This document shows, piece after piece, positions 18,777 to 27,068 of a stretch of 64,000 bases of DNA. Positions within the stretch are counted from its first letter, which is position 1. Each line of letters opens with the position of its first letter. The DNA is from DATFQI01 sp963816955. Lineage in GTDB: Bacteria > Actinomycetota > Thermoleophilia > Solirubrobacterales > Solirubrobacteraceae. A program made the translations under genes and the position numbers. The stretch spans positions 1 through 64,000 of the forward strand of contig CAWFME010000010.1 of assembly GCA_963816955.1 (NCBI GenBank), given 5' to 3'. Below the pieces are notes generated by a model. That model searched no databases and had not been told where the DNA came from. It worked only from the letters and a program-made list of their open reading frames with translations.

Positions 18777-19643
18777 ATGGGTGAGATCCGCGGCCTCTAC
18801 ACGGCGATGGTCACGCCGTTCCGCGCCGACGGCAGCGTCAACGACGAGGCCGGCGTCGCCCTCGCGCGCCATCTCCTGGAGAACGGCTCGCACGGCCTGG
18901 TGATCTGCGGCACGACCGGCGAGGCGAGCACGCTGACCGACGAGGAGCACGTCGGCTTCGTGCGCACGATCGCGTCCGAGCTGGGCGGCGAGCACCCGAT
19001 CTTCGCCGGCGCCGGCTCCAACGACACGCGGCACGCCGTCCACCTCACCGAGGCCGTCGTGGCCGCGGGCGCCCAGGCCGTCCTGAGCGTCACGCCGTAC
19101 TACAACAAGCCGAACCGCCGCGGCCTGATCGCCCACTTCTCCGAGGTCGCCCGCGCGGCCTCGGGGCGTCCCGTGATCCTCTACAACATCCCGTCGCGGA
19201 CCGCCCTCAACATGCCGCCGGACCTGCTCGCCGAGCTGGCCCAGATCGACGGCATCGAGGCGGTCAAGCAGTCCAACGGCGACGAGCTGGGGCCGATCGA
19301 CGGCCTCAGCGTGCTCACGGGCAACGACGAGGACTACCTGCGGGCGCTCGAGTCGGGCTGCAACGGGCTGATCAGCGTCGCCGCGCACGTCGCCGGCCCC
19401 GAGATGCGCCGGATGTACGACGAGCCGGACGCCCGGGCGGAGATCGACGCCTCGCTGCAGGACGTCTACGACGTGCTGTTCTGCACGGCCAGCCCGATCC
19501 CGGTCAAGACCGCGCTGAACATGCTCGGCCACGACGTCGGCGGGTTCCGGCTCCCGCTCGTGGAGGCATCCGACGACGAGCGGGCCAACGTCCAGGCGAT
19601 GCTCGAGCGGCACGGGTTGCTGAGCGGGGCCCGCGCCGGGTGA
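18777..19643 (+). CDS. dapA: 4-hydroxy-tetrahydrodipicolinate synthase
   Basis: Condenses pyruvate with aspartate semialdehyde, the first committed step to diaminopimelate. 288 residues, TIM barrel: LYTAMVTPFRADGSV, ICGTTGEASTLTDEEH (substrate-binding GTTGE), VLSVTPYYNKPNRRG (catalytic tyrosine), ILYNIPSRT and IEAVKQSNGD with the Schiff-base lysine. The ATG at 18777 is chosen because LYTAMVTPF starts at residue 6; a CATCCT box lies eight bases upstream. The stop overlaps the GTG of the RNase J gene, a pairing conserved in actinobacteria. Confidence 0.95.
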   Translation: MGEIRGLYTAMVTPFRADGSVNDEAGVALARHLLENGSHGLVICGTTGEASTLTDEEHVGFVRTIASELGGEHPIFAGAGSNDTRHAVHLTEAVVAAGAQAVLSVTPYYNKPNRRGLIAHFSEVARAASGRPVILYNIPSRTALNMPPDLLAELAQIDGIEAVKQSNGDELGPIDGLSVLTGNDEDYLRALESGCNGLISVAAHVAGPEMRRMYDEPDARAEIDASLQDVYDVLFCTASPIPVKTALNMLGHDVGGFRLPLVEASDDERANVQAMLERHGLLSGARAG

Positions 19644-21307
19644 GCGGCACGCTGCGGGTCCTCCCCCTCGGAGGCGTGGGGGAGATCGGCAAGAACATGA
19701 CCGTCGTCGAGTACGACGGGCGGATCGTCGTCGTCGACTGCGGGCTGCGCTTCCCGACGGCGGACATGATGGGCATCGACCTCGTGCTGCCCGACTTCAC
19801 GTACCTGCGCGAGCACGTCGAGGCGATCGAGGCGATCGTGATCACCCACGGCCACGAGGATCACCTCGGGGCGCTCCCGTGGGTGCTGCGCGAGCTCGGC
19901 CAGACCGCCGTTCCGGTGGTCTACGGTGGCCAGCTGACGGTCGCGATGGCGCGCTCGAAGCTCGACGAGCACAAGCTGCGCGACGTCAACCTCGAGGTGC
20001 TGCCGATCGGCGACCGCGTCGAGGCGGGCCCGTTCACGCTCGAGCGCATCCACCTGACGCACTCGATCCCCGACGCCGGCGGCGTCGCGTTGACCTGCCC
20101 GCTCGGCTCGGTGCTCTTCACCGGCGACTACAAGTTCGACCAGACGCCGGTCGGCGGCGCGCCCGCCGACATGGCGCGGCTGGCCGAGATGGGCCGCGAC
20201 CGCCTGCTGCTGCTCTGCGGCGACTCGACCAACGCCGACCGCCCGGGCGTGTCCGAGAGCGAGTCGATCGTCGGCCCGAACCTCGAGCGCGTCTTCCACC
20301 ACTGCAAGGGCCGGATCATCGTCACCTGCTTCGCCTCGAACATCCACCGGGTCCAGCAGGTCGTCGACGCCGCGCGGGTGAACGGGCGCAAGGTCGCCCT
20401 GCTCGGGCGGTCGATGCGCAAGAACGTCAACATCGGCCGCTCGCTGGGCCACATCGACGTGCCCGAGGGGATGCTCGTCCAGCCGCGCGAGGTCGAGCAG
20501 TTCGCCGACGAGAAGCTCGTGATCGTCTCCACCGGCTCCCAGGGTGAGCCGCTGAGCGCGCTGCGGCGGATGGCGTTCCGCGACCACCCGCAGATCGAGC
20601 TCAAGCGCGGCGACACGGTGGTCTTCTCAGCCACCCCGATCCCGGGCAACGAGCGCGCGGTCAACGAGACGATCGACCGGCTCTTCCAGACCGGCTGCGA
20701 CGTCGTGACGGCCCGCGACGCGCCGATCCACGCCTCCGGCCACGGCTACGCGGAGGAGCTGAAGATGATGCTCAACCTCACGCGGCCGAAGTACTTCATG
20801 CCGGTCCACGGCGACTTCAAGCGGATGCTGCTGCACGGGCAGCTCGCCCAGGCCGTCGGCGTGCCGGCCGAGAACATCTTCCGGCTCGAGAACGGCACGC
20901 CGCTGGAGATCGACGAGAGCGGCGCGCGGCTCGGCGAGCCCGAGACCGCCGGCCTGGTCTTCGTCGACGGCGTCGACATCGGCGACGTCGCCGACGTGGC
21001 GCTGCGCGACCGCCGGATGCTCTCCGGCGACGGGATCCTGATCATCGTCGCCACGATCTCCGAGCAGGACGGCTCCTCGGTCGTCGCACCCGAGGTGCTC
21101 GCCCGCGGCGTCCCGTTCCTCGACGATGGCGGCCAGATCATCGAGGAGCTCCGCGACGCCGTCGAGGACTCCCTCGACCGCGCCGCCGACCAGCGCATCA
21201 CCGAGATCGACGTCCTCGAGGGGATGCTCCACGACGACCTCGCGGCCTTCATCTACAACCGCCTCAAGCGCCGCCCGATGGTGCTCCCGGTCGTCGTAGA
21301 GGTCTAG
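19640..21307 (+). CDS. rnj: Ribonuclease J
   Basis: A metallo-beta-lactamase/beta-CASP nuclease of 555 residues with endo- and 5'-3' exoribonuclease activity in RNA maturation and decay. Motifs: LPLGGVGEIGKNMTVVEYDG, the zinc site THGHEDHLGALPW, FTGDYKFD, CGDSTNADRPG, VTCFASNIHRVQQV (beta-CASP), STGSQGEPLSALRRMA and HASGHGYAEELKMMLNLTRPKYFMPVHGDFK. A C-terminal dimerisation domain follows. The GTG start is inside the dapA stop (GTGA), so the two are coupled. Its partners PNPase and RNase Y are also in this window. Confidence 0.95.
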   Translation: MSGTLRVLPLGGVGEIGKNMTVVEYDGRIVVVDCGLRFPTADMMGIDLVLPDFTYLREHVEAIEAIVITHGHEDHLGALPWVLRELGQTAVPVVYGGQLTVAMARSKLDEHKLRDVNLEVLPIGDRVEAGPFTLERIHLTHSIPDAGGVALTCPLGSVLFTGDYKFDQTPVGGAPADMARLAEMGRDRLLLLCGDSTNADRPGVSESESIVGPNLERVFHHCKGRIIVTCFASNIHRVQQVVDAARVNGRKVALLGRSMRKNVNIGRSLGHIDVPEGMLVQPREVEQFADEKLVIVSTGSQGEPLSALRRMAFRDHPQIELKRGDTVVFSATPIPGNERAVNETIDRLFQTGCDVVTARDAPIHASGHGYAEELKMMLNLTRPKYFMPVHGDFKRMLLHGQLAQAVGVPAENIFRLENGTPLEIDESGARLGEPETAGLVFVDGVDIGDVADVALRDRRMLSGDGILIIVATISEQDGSSVVAPEVLARGVPFLDDGGQIIEELRDAVEDSLDRAADQRITEIDVLEGMLHDDLAAFIYNRLKRRPMVLPVVVEV

Positions 21308-21318
21308 TCCCCGCCGGG

Positions 21319-21969
21319 CTAGTGGATCAGCCCTCGCCGCATGGCCTCGGCCACGGCGGCGGCACGGTCTGAGACCCCGAGCTTCTCGTAGAGGTTGTGC
21401 TGGTGGGTCTTGACCGTCGTGGTCGAGAGGTAGAGCTCGCCGGCGATCGCAGGGGCTGAGAGGCCCTGGGCCATGCGGGCGAGGATCTCGCGCTCGCGGT
21501 CGGTGAGGCGCTCCTGGGCGAGCACGCCGCGGCGGCGGATCTCGGCCCCGATGCCGTCGTGGAGCTCCTCGGCGAAGATCGAGTGGCCGCGGGCAACCGA
21601 GCGGATCGCGTCGCAGATCTGACTGCGCGACCAGCTCTTGGAGATGTAGCCGGCGGCGCCGGCCTGGATCGCGTCGTAGACCCCGCGGCCGTCGAGGCGG
21701 GCGGAGAAGATCAGCGTCCGTGTCGCCGAGCCGGCCTGCGCGAGCGCCTCGATGATGCCCGGCGCCTCGAGCCCGGGCAGCCCGTGGTCCAGCGCGGCGA
21801 CGGCGGGTCTCTGCTCGAGGATCACGCGCAGGGCCTGTCTGCCGTCGGAGCAGGAGGCGACGAGCTCGAGGTCCTCCGTGCGCTCGATCGCCGCGGCGAT
21901 CCCGTCGAGATAGAGGGGATGGTCGTCTGCGACCAGCACGCGCACGCGTCCGCCATCCGTGTCGGGCAT
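21319..21969 (-). CDS. NarL/LuxR-family response regulator
   Basis: 216 residues: receiver domain (VLVADDHPLYLDGIAAAIE; phospho-acceptor region AALDHGLPG, where the aspartate is followed by HG; AGAAGYISKSW) and a C-terminal LuxR helix-turn-helix (LTDREREILARMAQGLSAPAIAGELYLSTTTVKTHQHNLYEKLGV). It is divergent from a HisKA_3-type sensor kinase 73 bp away, the expected partner. The gap is unusually AT-rich and must hold both promoters. Targets unknown. Confidence 0.9.
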   Translation of the reverse strand: MPDTDGGRVRVLVADDHPLYLDGIAAAIERTEDLELVASCSDGRQALRVILEQRPAVAALDHGLPGLEAPGIIEALAQAGSATRTLIFSARLDGRGVYDAIQAGAAGYISKSWSRSQICDAIRSVARGHSIFAEELHDGIGAEIRRRGVLAQERLTDREREILARMAQGLSAPAIAGELYLSTTTVKTHQHNLYEKLGVSDRAAAVAEAMRRGLIH

Positions 21970-22012
21970 GACGATCTTTTAGCATTTGTTTGCGGTCGCT
22001 CGACGTCCCGAC

Positions 22013-22018
22013 TAGTTT
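22013..22018 (+). promoter_or_regulatory. -10 element (TAGTTT) of the sensor kinase
   Basis: TAGTTT directly precedes the GTG at 22019, so transcription would begin near 22025. This rules against the GTG and favours the TTG at 22043, which has GGGAG five bases upstream. Confidence 0.4.
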
Positions 22019-22042
22019 GTGGGTCGAGGGACGGGAGCGGGA

Positions 22043-23413
22043 TTGGGCATTCAGATCAACCTCACCCCGGCGGTCGGCCGCGCTCCGGTCCAGCGTGCGC
22101 GCGACGACGCCGTGGTGGTGGGCCTGTTCACGGCGCTGCTGGTGGCGGAGCTCGTGGTGCTCTCGGGCCACTGGGAGGCGTCGCACTGGCAGCCGCTCTG
22201 GCTCGTGGTGGTGCTCGCGGGCTTCACCGTGCTCGGGGAGCTCGACGCCGTGCGCATCGGCAGCGTGTACGTGTCCAGCACGGCGTGCGCGCAGCTCCTC
22301 GCGCTCGCGCTGCTCGGCCCGGTGCCGGCCGTCGCGATCTGCGTGGCGTCGCACGTCCTGGACTGGCTCGTCCACCGCAAAGCGCTGTGGGCCGGGCTCG
22401 GCAACGTCGCCATCGCGGTGTCGGCCACGCTCGCCGGCGCGCTCGTCCTCGGGGTCCTCGCCGGAACCCGGCCGCATGAGACCGCAGGGGGCGCCTTCGC
22501 GGCCGCGGTGTTCCTCGCCGGCGCGACCATGGCGCTGACGAACCTGCTGCTGATCGGGCTCTACCGCAAGCTCCAGCTCGGCCGCTCGATCCGCGAGGCG
22601 CTGACCGACTGCTACCTCCCGACGATCCCCTACCACGTCCTCGGGATCACGCTCGCGACCGCCGCGGCGCAGATCGTGGTCGCGGGCGACTTCCCGGTCT
22701 GGGCGGCGATCATCCCGGCGCTGGTGGTGTCGGAGTTCCTGCTGCGCTCGGTCGCGGCCGAGCGCGCGGGGGCCGACGAGGTCACCGCCCTCACCGCGGA
22801 GCGCGCCAACCTGCTCGAGCAGGCTCTTACCGCCGAGGTCGCCGAGCGGGAGTGGATCGCGGGCCACGTCCACGACGAGACGCTCCAGACGCTCGCCCTG
22901 ACCCGCCAGGAGCTCGACGAGGCCGAGAGCGGCGGGCCGGCCGCGATCGAGGCCGCGCGGACACACCTGGACACGGCGGTCGACGAGCTGCGCCGCACGC
23001 TCGTGCACGTGCACCCCGAATCGGTCGCCGGCCAGGGCCTCGGGCCGACGCTCGAGGCCTACGCGGCCCAGGCCCTGCGCCGCAGCGGCGCCACGTGGAC
23101 GATCGAGGTCGAGCGCGGAGCGGGGGAGGGGCAGCAGTCGCTGCTGTACTCGCTCGCCCGCGAGCTGCTCACCAATGCCGCCCGGCACGCCCGGGCGGCG
23201 CACGTGCGCCTCCAGATCGCCGGCGCGGCCGGCTCGGTCAGGCTCACGGTCGCCGACGACGGCGTCGGCATCGACGCCGACGCGATGCACGCCCCGGGCC
23301 ACTTCGGCCTCCTGACGGCCCGCCACCGCGTCGCGGCCGCGGGCGGCCGCTTCACGATCGAGACCGCGCCGGGCGAAGGCTCGCGGGTCGAGATCGTCCT
23401 GCCGGACGCCTGA
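22043..23413 (+). CDS. Membrane sensor histidine kinase (NarX/DesK type)
   Basis: About 456 residues. Six or seven hydrophobic segments (for example VGLFTALLVAELVVLS, PLWLVVVLAGFTVLG, AIAVSATLAGALVLGVLA) form an N-terminal sensor, then a HisKA_3 dimerisation domain with the phospho-histidine motif WIAGHVHDETLQTLALTRQEL and a HATPase domain (LLTNAARHARA, VADDGVGID, HFGLLTARHRVAAAGG). I place the start at TTG 22043 because it has a ribosome-binding site and lies after the likely -10 box. The hydrophobic N-terminal part resembles that of the HD-GYP protein at 24833, which suggests a shared membrane sensor module. Confidence 0.87.
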   Translation: MGIQINLTPAVGRAPVQRARDDAVVVGLFTALLVAELVVLSGHWEASHWQPLWLVVVLAGFTVLGELDAVRIGSVYVSSTACAQLLALALLGPVPAVAICVASHVLDWLVHRKALWAGLGNVAIAVSATLAGALVLGVLAGTRPHETAGGAFAAAVFLAGATMALTNLLLIGLYRKLQLGRSIREALTDCYLPTIPYHVLGITLATAAAQIVVAGDFPVWAAIIPALVVSEFLLRSVAAERAGADEVTALTAERANLLEQALTAEVAEREWIAGHVHDETLQTLALTRQELDEAESGGPAAIEAARTHLDTAVDELRRTLVHVHPESVAGQGLGPTLEAYAAQALRRSGATWTIEVERGAGEGQQSLLYSLARELLTNAARHARAAHVRLQIAGAAGSVRLTVADDGVGIDADAMHAPGHFGLLTARHRVAAAGGRFTIETAPGEGSRVEIVLPDA

Positions 23414-23419
23414 AGCGAC

Positions 23420-24709
23420 TCAGCGCTCGCTACGCCCGGCGGGCTCGGGGCTGCCGCCGACGTGCTCGGGCATGGGGAAGGGGCCATGGCCGACGCCGTT
23501 GGACGGCGGGGCGGCCTCGAGCCGCGAGCGCAACGGCAGCGCAGCGAGCACGATGAGCACGAGGCCGGCCCCGGCGACCGCGTAGGCCGCGCGCGGGGAG
23601 GAGGCGGCCACGATCGCGCCCCCGAGTAGGAAGCCGACGCCCGGCATGGCCGCCCCGAGCGACTCCATCAGGCCCGAGATCCGGGCCTGGAACTCGCGCG
23701 CCGTCTGCTCTTGGAGCCCGGTCATCACTGCGATCCACTGGATGCCGTTGCCGAGTCCGCCGATCACCGAGATCAGGCACGCCACCGTGAGCGTCCCGGC
23801 CGCGGCGAGGCCCAGGTAAGCGACGGCCACAGCGAGCGTCGAGCCGACCATCAGCAGCCAGGGGGAGCGGTTCTTGATGCGCAGGTAGACCAGGCTGCCG
23901 AGGAAGATGCCCGCGCCCCAGGAGGCGAGCAGGATGCCGTATCCCGTCGAGGACGTCCCGAGGCTCTCCTTCGCGTAGATCACCTCGATCGGCACGATCA
24001 GCGTGAACAGCACCAGCGCCACGGCCTGGCCGACGAGGAGCAGCCGCAAGGGGGGATGCGTCCGCGCGTAGCGCAGGCCGGCCCGGAGCCGCTCCCCGAA
24101 CGGCTCTTGGCCGACGTCGACCGCGGGGAGGTTCCTCGTCAGGAGCAGCAGGACGGCGATGACGAGGAAGGATGCGGCGTCGACGTAGAACGCCGTGGCC
24201 AGGCCCACGGTGCCGATCAGCAGGCCGGCCAAGGCGGCGCCGCCGACCGACGCGACCGCGAAGCCGACGTTCATCATGGCGTTGCCCTCGCGCAGCAGCC
24301 CGGCGGGTTGCAGCACTGCCGCCACGGCGCCGCGCGTGAGGCCTCGCCCGGTGATCGCCAGCGTGCCGTCGACGAGCGCGAGCGCGAGCACGAGCCCGAG
24401 CAGGAAGTCGCTGTCGGCGATCAGCCCGAGCGCGGCGAACGCCACGGCCTCCAGCACATAGAGCATGGGGAGGATCCGGCGCAGCGGCAGCTGATCCACC
24501 CGGGCCGTGAGCACGGGCGCGATCAGCGCCGGCAGGAACTTCGCGGCAAGGAAGATCGCGGCCGTCGGAGCCACCGCCTCCGTCCGGTCGTACACGAGCA
24601 CGGCCAGAGCGACGACGCCGACGGCGTCCCCGATCTCGTTGACCGTGTAGGTCGTCAGCAGCCGTCCGAAGGGACGCACGCCGAGCGGAGCGAAACGCCT
24701 CCCCGTCAC
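23420..24709 (-). CDS. MFS transporter (EntS/MFS_3-like exporter)
   Basis: 429 residues with 12 predicted membrane segments. The start region FGRLLTTYTVNEIGDAVGVVALAVLVYDRT and the loop SLGTSSTGYGILLASWGAGIFLGSLVYLRIK are typical of the MFS_3/enterobactin-exporter-like group that exports drugs or siderophores in actinobacteria. The C-terminal tail after the last helix is long, hydrophilic and Pro/Gly-rich. Start is GTG at 24709. It converges on the sensor kinase with a six-base gap. Substrate not predictable. Confidence 0.87.
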   Translation of the reverse strand: MTGRRFAPLGVRPFGRLLTTYTVNEIGDAVGVVALAVLVYDRTEAVAPTAAIFLAAKFLPALIAPVLTARVDQLPLRRILPMLYVLEAVAFAALGLIADSDFLLGLVLALALVDGTLAITGRGLTRGAVAAVLQPAGLLREGNAMMNVGFAVASVGGAALAGLLIGTVGLATAFYVDAASFLVIAVLLLLTRNLPAVDVGQEPFGERLRAGLRYARTHPPLRLLLVGQAVALVLFTLIVPIEVIYAKESLGTSSTGYGILLASWGAGIFLGSLVYLRIKNRSPWLLMVGSTLAVAVAYLGLAAAGTLTVACLISVIGGLGNGIQWIAVMTGLQEQTAREFQARISGLMESLGAAMPGVGFLLGGAIVAASSPRAAYAVAGAGLVLIVLAALPLRSRLEAAPPSNGVGHGPFPMPEHVGGSPEPAGRSER

Positions 24710-24717
24710 ACGCGGGC

Positions 24718-24723
24718 ACTTTA
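24718..24723 (-). promoter_or_regulatory. -10 element (TAAAGT) of the MFS gene
   Basis: On the minus strand TAAAGT lies eight bases before the GTG at 24709; no ribosome-binding site is present, so the mRNA would be nearly leaderless. Confidence 0.45.
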
Positions 24724-24794
24724 CCCCTTAGCTCGGCACACCGGTGAGTGGACGAATGTCCGGTCCCTACACGCGCGTACGCGACGTATTCGCG

Positions 24795-24822
24795 TCAAGT
24801 CGCTTCGCTGACGTGCCGACTA
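24795..24822 (+). promoter_or_regulatory. FliA (sigma-28)-like promoter of the HD-GYP gene
   Basis: TCAA at 24795-24798 and GCCGACTA at 24815-24822, spaced by 16 bases, resemble the flagellar sigma consensus TAAA-N15-GCCGATAA. The same two boxes with N15 precede the che operon at 34310-34336. The predicted start of transcription is only a few bases before the GTG at 24833. Confidence 0.5.
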
Positions 24823-24832
24823 CAGGAGGGTC

Positions 24833-26206
24833 GTGACCAGACGCCAAGGGCTCATCCTTGCCGCGCAGTTGTCGGTGCTGTGCATCGCGATGTCGGCCGC
24901 TGCGCTGACGTCCCACGCATCGGACTGGCAGCCGTTCGAGCTCGTCTGCCTGCTCTTCGTGCTGGCGGTCGGCAGCGACCTGCTCACCGTCGAGATCCGC
25001 GGGGTCTGGATCTCCGGCTCTTTCGTGGCGCTGGTCCTCGCGATGGCGCTGCTCGGGCCTCTGCCGGCTGCGGCCATCGGCGTGGGGTGCACCCTCGTCG
25101 ACGTCGCGCGCTTCCCGCGGTCGTGGGACCGCACCCTCCAGAACGTCGTCACCTACGCCACGTTCCCGGTCGTCGGCGCGATCGCCATCCAGATGCTCGG
25201 CGGCGAGGTCAGTCCGGGCGAGACCAGCGGCATGGGATTCGCGGCGATCGTCCTGGGCGTCTTCATGGCGCACGAACTTCGTGAACTTCGCCATGATCGC
25301 GGTGTTCCAGCACGTCGCGCTCGGCGTCCCGTTCATGCGCAACCTGCGGTCCGTGTGGCTGACCGTGCAGCCGACGCAGTTCGCAACCGGCCTGCTCACG
25401 GCCGGCGTGGCCTACAGCTACAGCCGAGATCGGCGTCGGGCGCCGTAGGCCTGCTCGCGGTCGTCCTCTTCATCTTCCAGAACCTGCTCCGCGTGGTGCT
25501 CCAGGCGTTCGAGCGGGGGGAGGAGCTCTCCAACCGCACGCGTGAGCTCGCCTCGCTGCAGATGGGGCTCCTGACGACCGTGATCCAGACCCTGTCGATG
25601 CGCGACCCGATGACCGCGCGCCATTCGGCCGCGGTGGCGCGCTACTCGCGCGAGGTGGCCAAGATGCTCGGGCTCGACGAGCGCGAGCAGGACCTGATCC
25701 ACACGGCCGCCCTGCTGCACGACATCGGCAAGTTCATCTTCCCCGACTCGATCCTGTTCGCCGACCGCAAGCTCACCGACGAGGAGTGGACGACGGTCAA
25801 GCTGCACCCGGAGCAGGGCGCGAGGCTCGTGCGCCGCATCGAGGGCTACGGGCCCGTCGCGGACATCATCTACTGCCACCACGAGCGCTACGACGGCAAC
25901 GGCTACTACAAGGTCCCGATCGAGCAGGTCCCGCTCGGCTCGCGGATCATCGCGGCGGCCGACACGTACGACGTGATGACCTCCCGCGACTCCTACCGCC
26001 GGCCCGTGAGCTCCGAGGCGGCCCTGGCCGAGCTGCGGCGCGTGTCGGGCAGCCAGCTGGACCCGGCGGTGGTCGAGGCGTTCGAGACCATGATCCTCGA
26101 GCGCGGCATCGCGTTCCGGCACACGGACGAAGCGGACTTCGAGATGGAGCTCGCCTTCGACAAGCGCGTGGCCGACTACGCCCGGCCGCGCCTCACGGCC
26201 GCATAG
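24833..26206 (+). CDS. Membrane HD-GYP phosphodiesterase, indels in the linker
   Basis: About 457 residues. The N-terminal half has several membrane helices (LILAAQLSVLCIAMSAAAL, FELVCLLFVLAVGSDLL, SFVALVLAMALLGPLPAAAIGVG) like the sensor kinase upstream. The C-terminal half is an HD-GYP domain: ARHSAAVARYSREVAKMLGLDE, TAALLHDIGKFIFPDSIL (HD), LHPEQGARLV, CHHERYDGNGYYKVP (GYP replaced by GYY), AAADTYDVMTSRDSYR. It should hydrolyse cyclic di-GMP. Three extra C residues near 25270, 25427 and 25440 scramble about 60 residues and cancel out. AGGAGG sits five bases before the GTG start. Confidence 0.85.
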   Translation: MTRRQGLILAAQLSVLCIAMSAAALTSHASDWQPFELVCLLFVLAVGSDLLTVEIRGVWISGSFVALVLAMALLGPLPAAAIGVGCTLVDVARFPRSWDRTLQNVVTYATFPVVGAIAIQMLGGEVSPGETSGMGFAAIVLGVFMAHELRELRHDRGVPARRARRPVHAQPAVRVADRAADAVRNRPAHGRRGLQLQPRSASGAVGLLAVVLFIFQNLLRVVLQAFERGEELSNRTRELASLQMGLLTTVIQTLSMRDPMTARHSAAVARYSREVAKMLGLDEREQDLIHTAALLHDIGKFIFPDSILFADRKLTDEEWTTVKLHPEQGARLVRRIEGYGPVADIIYCHHERYDGNGYYKVPIEQVPLGSRIIAAADTYDVMTSRDSYRRPVSSEAALAELRRVSGSQLDPAVVEAFETMILERGIAFRHTDEADFEMELAFDKRVADYARPRLTAA

Positions 26207-26260
26207 ACACGTGTTCGATAAAGCGCCGGCCGGGTCACACCGATACGGCGCTTAACGAGA

Positions 26261-26283
26261 ACGAGCGCCCATCTGGCGCTCGT
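26261..26283 (+). terminator. Hairpin after the HD-GYP gene
   Basis: Nine-base perfect stem ACGAGCGCC/GGCGCTCGT with a five-base loop, extended by GAG/CTC outside one bulged A. It lies 55 bp after the stop. No T-run follows. Confidence 0.5.
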
Positions 26284-26379
26284 CTCAAGTATGGTTCTGC
26301 ACTGATCGATCAGGTGCTGTAACCCATTTTGGCCCCCTACCTTCCCGCTCCTGCTCTGCGGCTGCCACCGCGCTGGAGC

Positions 26380-26508
26380 GTGGGTTGCTTGTTGACAAAG
26401 CGAAAGGTACGGGTGGGCGCCGATGTCCTCGATAGGACATGCGTCCAACATCGGGCCGCTTCCCGCGTGGAAGCGGCCCGATGTGTCTGTGGGACGAACC
26501 TCACCCAT
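26380..26508. ncRNA. Candidate structured RNA (unknown family)
   Basis: GTGGGT (26380-26385) can close on ACCCAT (26503-26508), enclosing a 7 bp hairpin ATGTCCT-CGAT-AGGACAT (26423-26440) and a perfect 16 bp hairpin (26448-26463 with 26469-26484, loop CGCGT) whose stem can be lengthened by GTCC/GGAC. This layout looks like a folded RNA and not a single terminator. I could not match it to tmRNA, SRP RNA, RNase P, 6S or a cyclic-di-GMP riboswitch, and the transcribed strand is not known. Confidence 0.35.
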
Positions 26509-26668
26509 TGCTAAAACGGCGTCCTGCGGTGATTTGCGCCTTTCCGGTGCGAGCCGGACCGGTCGGCTGCAAGATCGGATGCAGAAGTGTCAGCGGTCCG
26601 ACAAACCGTGATACAGGGTGAACCGCACCGGCGCGCTCGACCGCCTCGCGGCCCCCAGAACGACGAAA

Positions 26669-26685
26669 GCCCGCCGGAGGCGGGC
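26669..26685 (-). terminator. Intrinsic terminator of the chemotaxis operon
   Basis: Read on the minus strand: GCCCGCC, three-base loop, GGCGGGC, then TTTCGTCGTT. It lies 24 bases after the cheY stop, the last gene of the operon. Confidence 0.7.
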
Positions 26686-26708
26686 TCTCGGAGACACGCG
26701 GAGTCGGG

Positions 26709-27068
26709 CTAGCCGAGGGCCTTGCCGACCGCCTCGATCACGCGGTCGGGCTGGAACGGCTTGACGACGAAGTCCTTCGCGCCGGCCTTGATCGACTCGA
26801 GCACCTTGGACTCCTGCCCGAGGGCGGAGCACATGATCACCCGTGCGGCGGGGTCCAGCGCGATGATCTCCCTCAGCGCCGCCAGGCCGTCCTTCTCGGG
26901 CATGGTGATGTCGAGGGTCGTCACCTCGGGCTTCAGGGCCTGGTACTGGGCGACGGCCTCGACGCCGTTGCCGGCCTCGCCCACCACCTCATGGCCGCCC
27001 TTGGACAGCGCGTCGCTGACCATCTTCCGCATGAACGCGGCGTCGTCGACTACGAGGACACGGGCCAC
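26709..27068 (-). CDS. cheY: Chemotaxis response regulator CheY
   Basis: A single receiver domain of 119 residues: VLVVDDAAFMRKM (acidic pair D8, D9), phospho-acceptor D53 in TTLDITMPEKDG, the switch serine in MCSALGQESKV and the conserved lysine in DFVVKPFQ. CheY-P made by CheA binds the flagellar switch and changes rotation. It is last in the operon; its GTG start overlaps the fliY stop by 19 bases. The TTLDITMPEKDG sequence is the form seen in Bacillus-like systems. Confidence 0.95.
   Translation of the reverse strand: MARVLVVDDAAFMRKMVSDALSKGGHEVVGEAGNGVEAVAQYQALKPEVTTLDITMPEKDGLAALREIIALDPAARVIMCSALGQESKVLESIKAGAKDFVVKPFQPDRVIEAVGKALG

Larger units (their letters stand above)
26207..26708. 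other. Non-coding stretch with five hairpins between two convergent genes
   Basis: About 500 bp with lower GC than its neighbours and no credible protein; the two small open frames have no family-like features. It holds a palindrome AAGCGCCG/CGGCGCTT (26221-26253), the hairpin at 26261-26283, CTGATCGATCAG-centred dyad near 26302-26318, the structured block 26380-26508 and the terminator at 26669-26685. Confidence 0.6.

Noticed and set aside
26392..26424. TTGACA at 26392 and GCCGAT at 26419 as promoter of the candidate RNA
   Set aside because: No -10 box at 16-18 bp from TTGACA, and GCCGAT lacks a TAAA/TCAA box 15 bp upstream.
26380..26508. Cyclic-di-GMP riboswitch, tRNA or SRP RNA in the gap near the HD-GYP gene
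   Set aside because: The conserved GEMM core bases, a T-loop/anticodon arm and the SRP apical loop are all missing.
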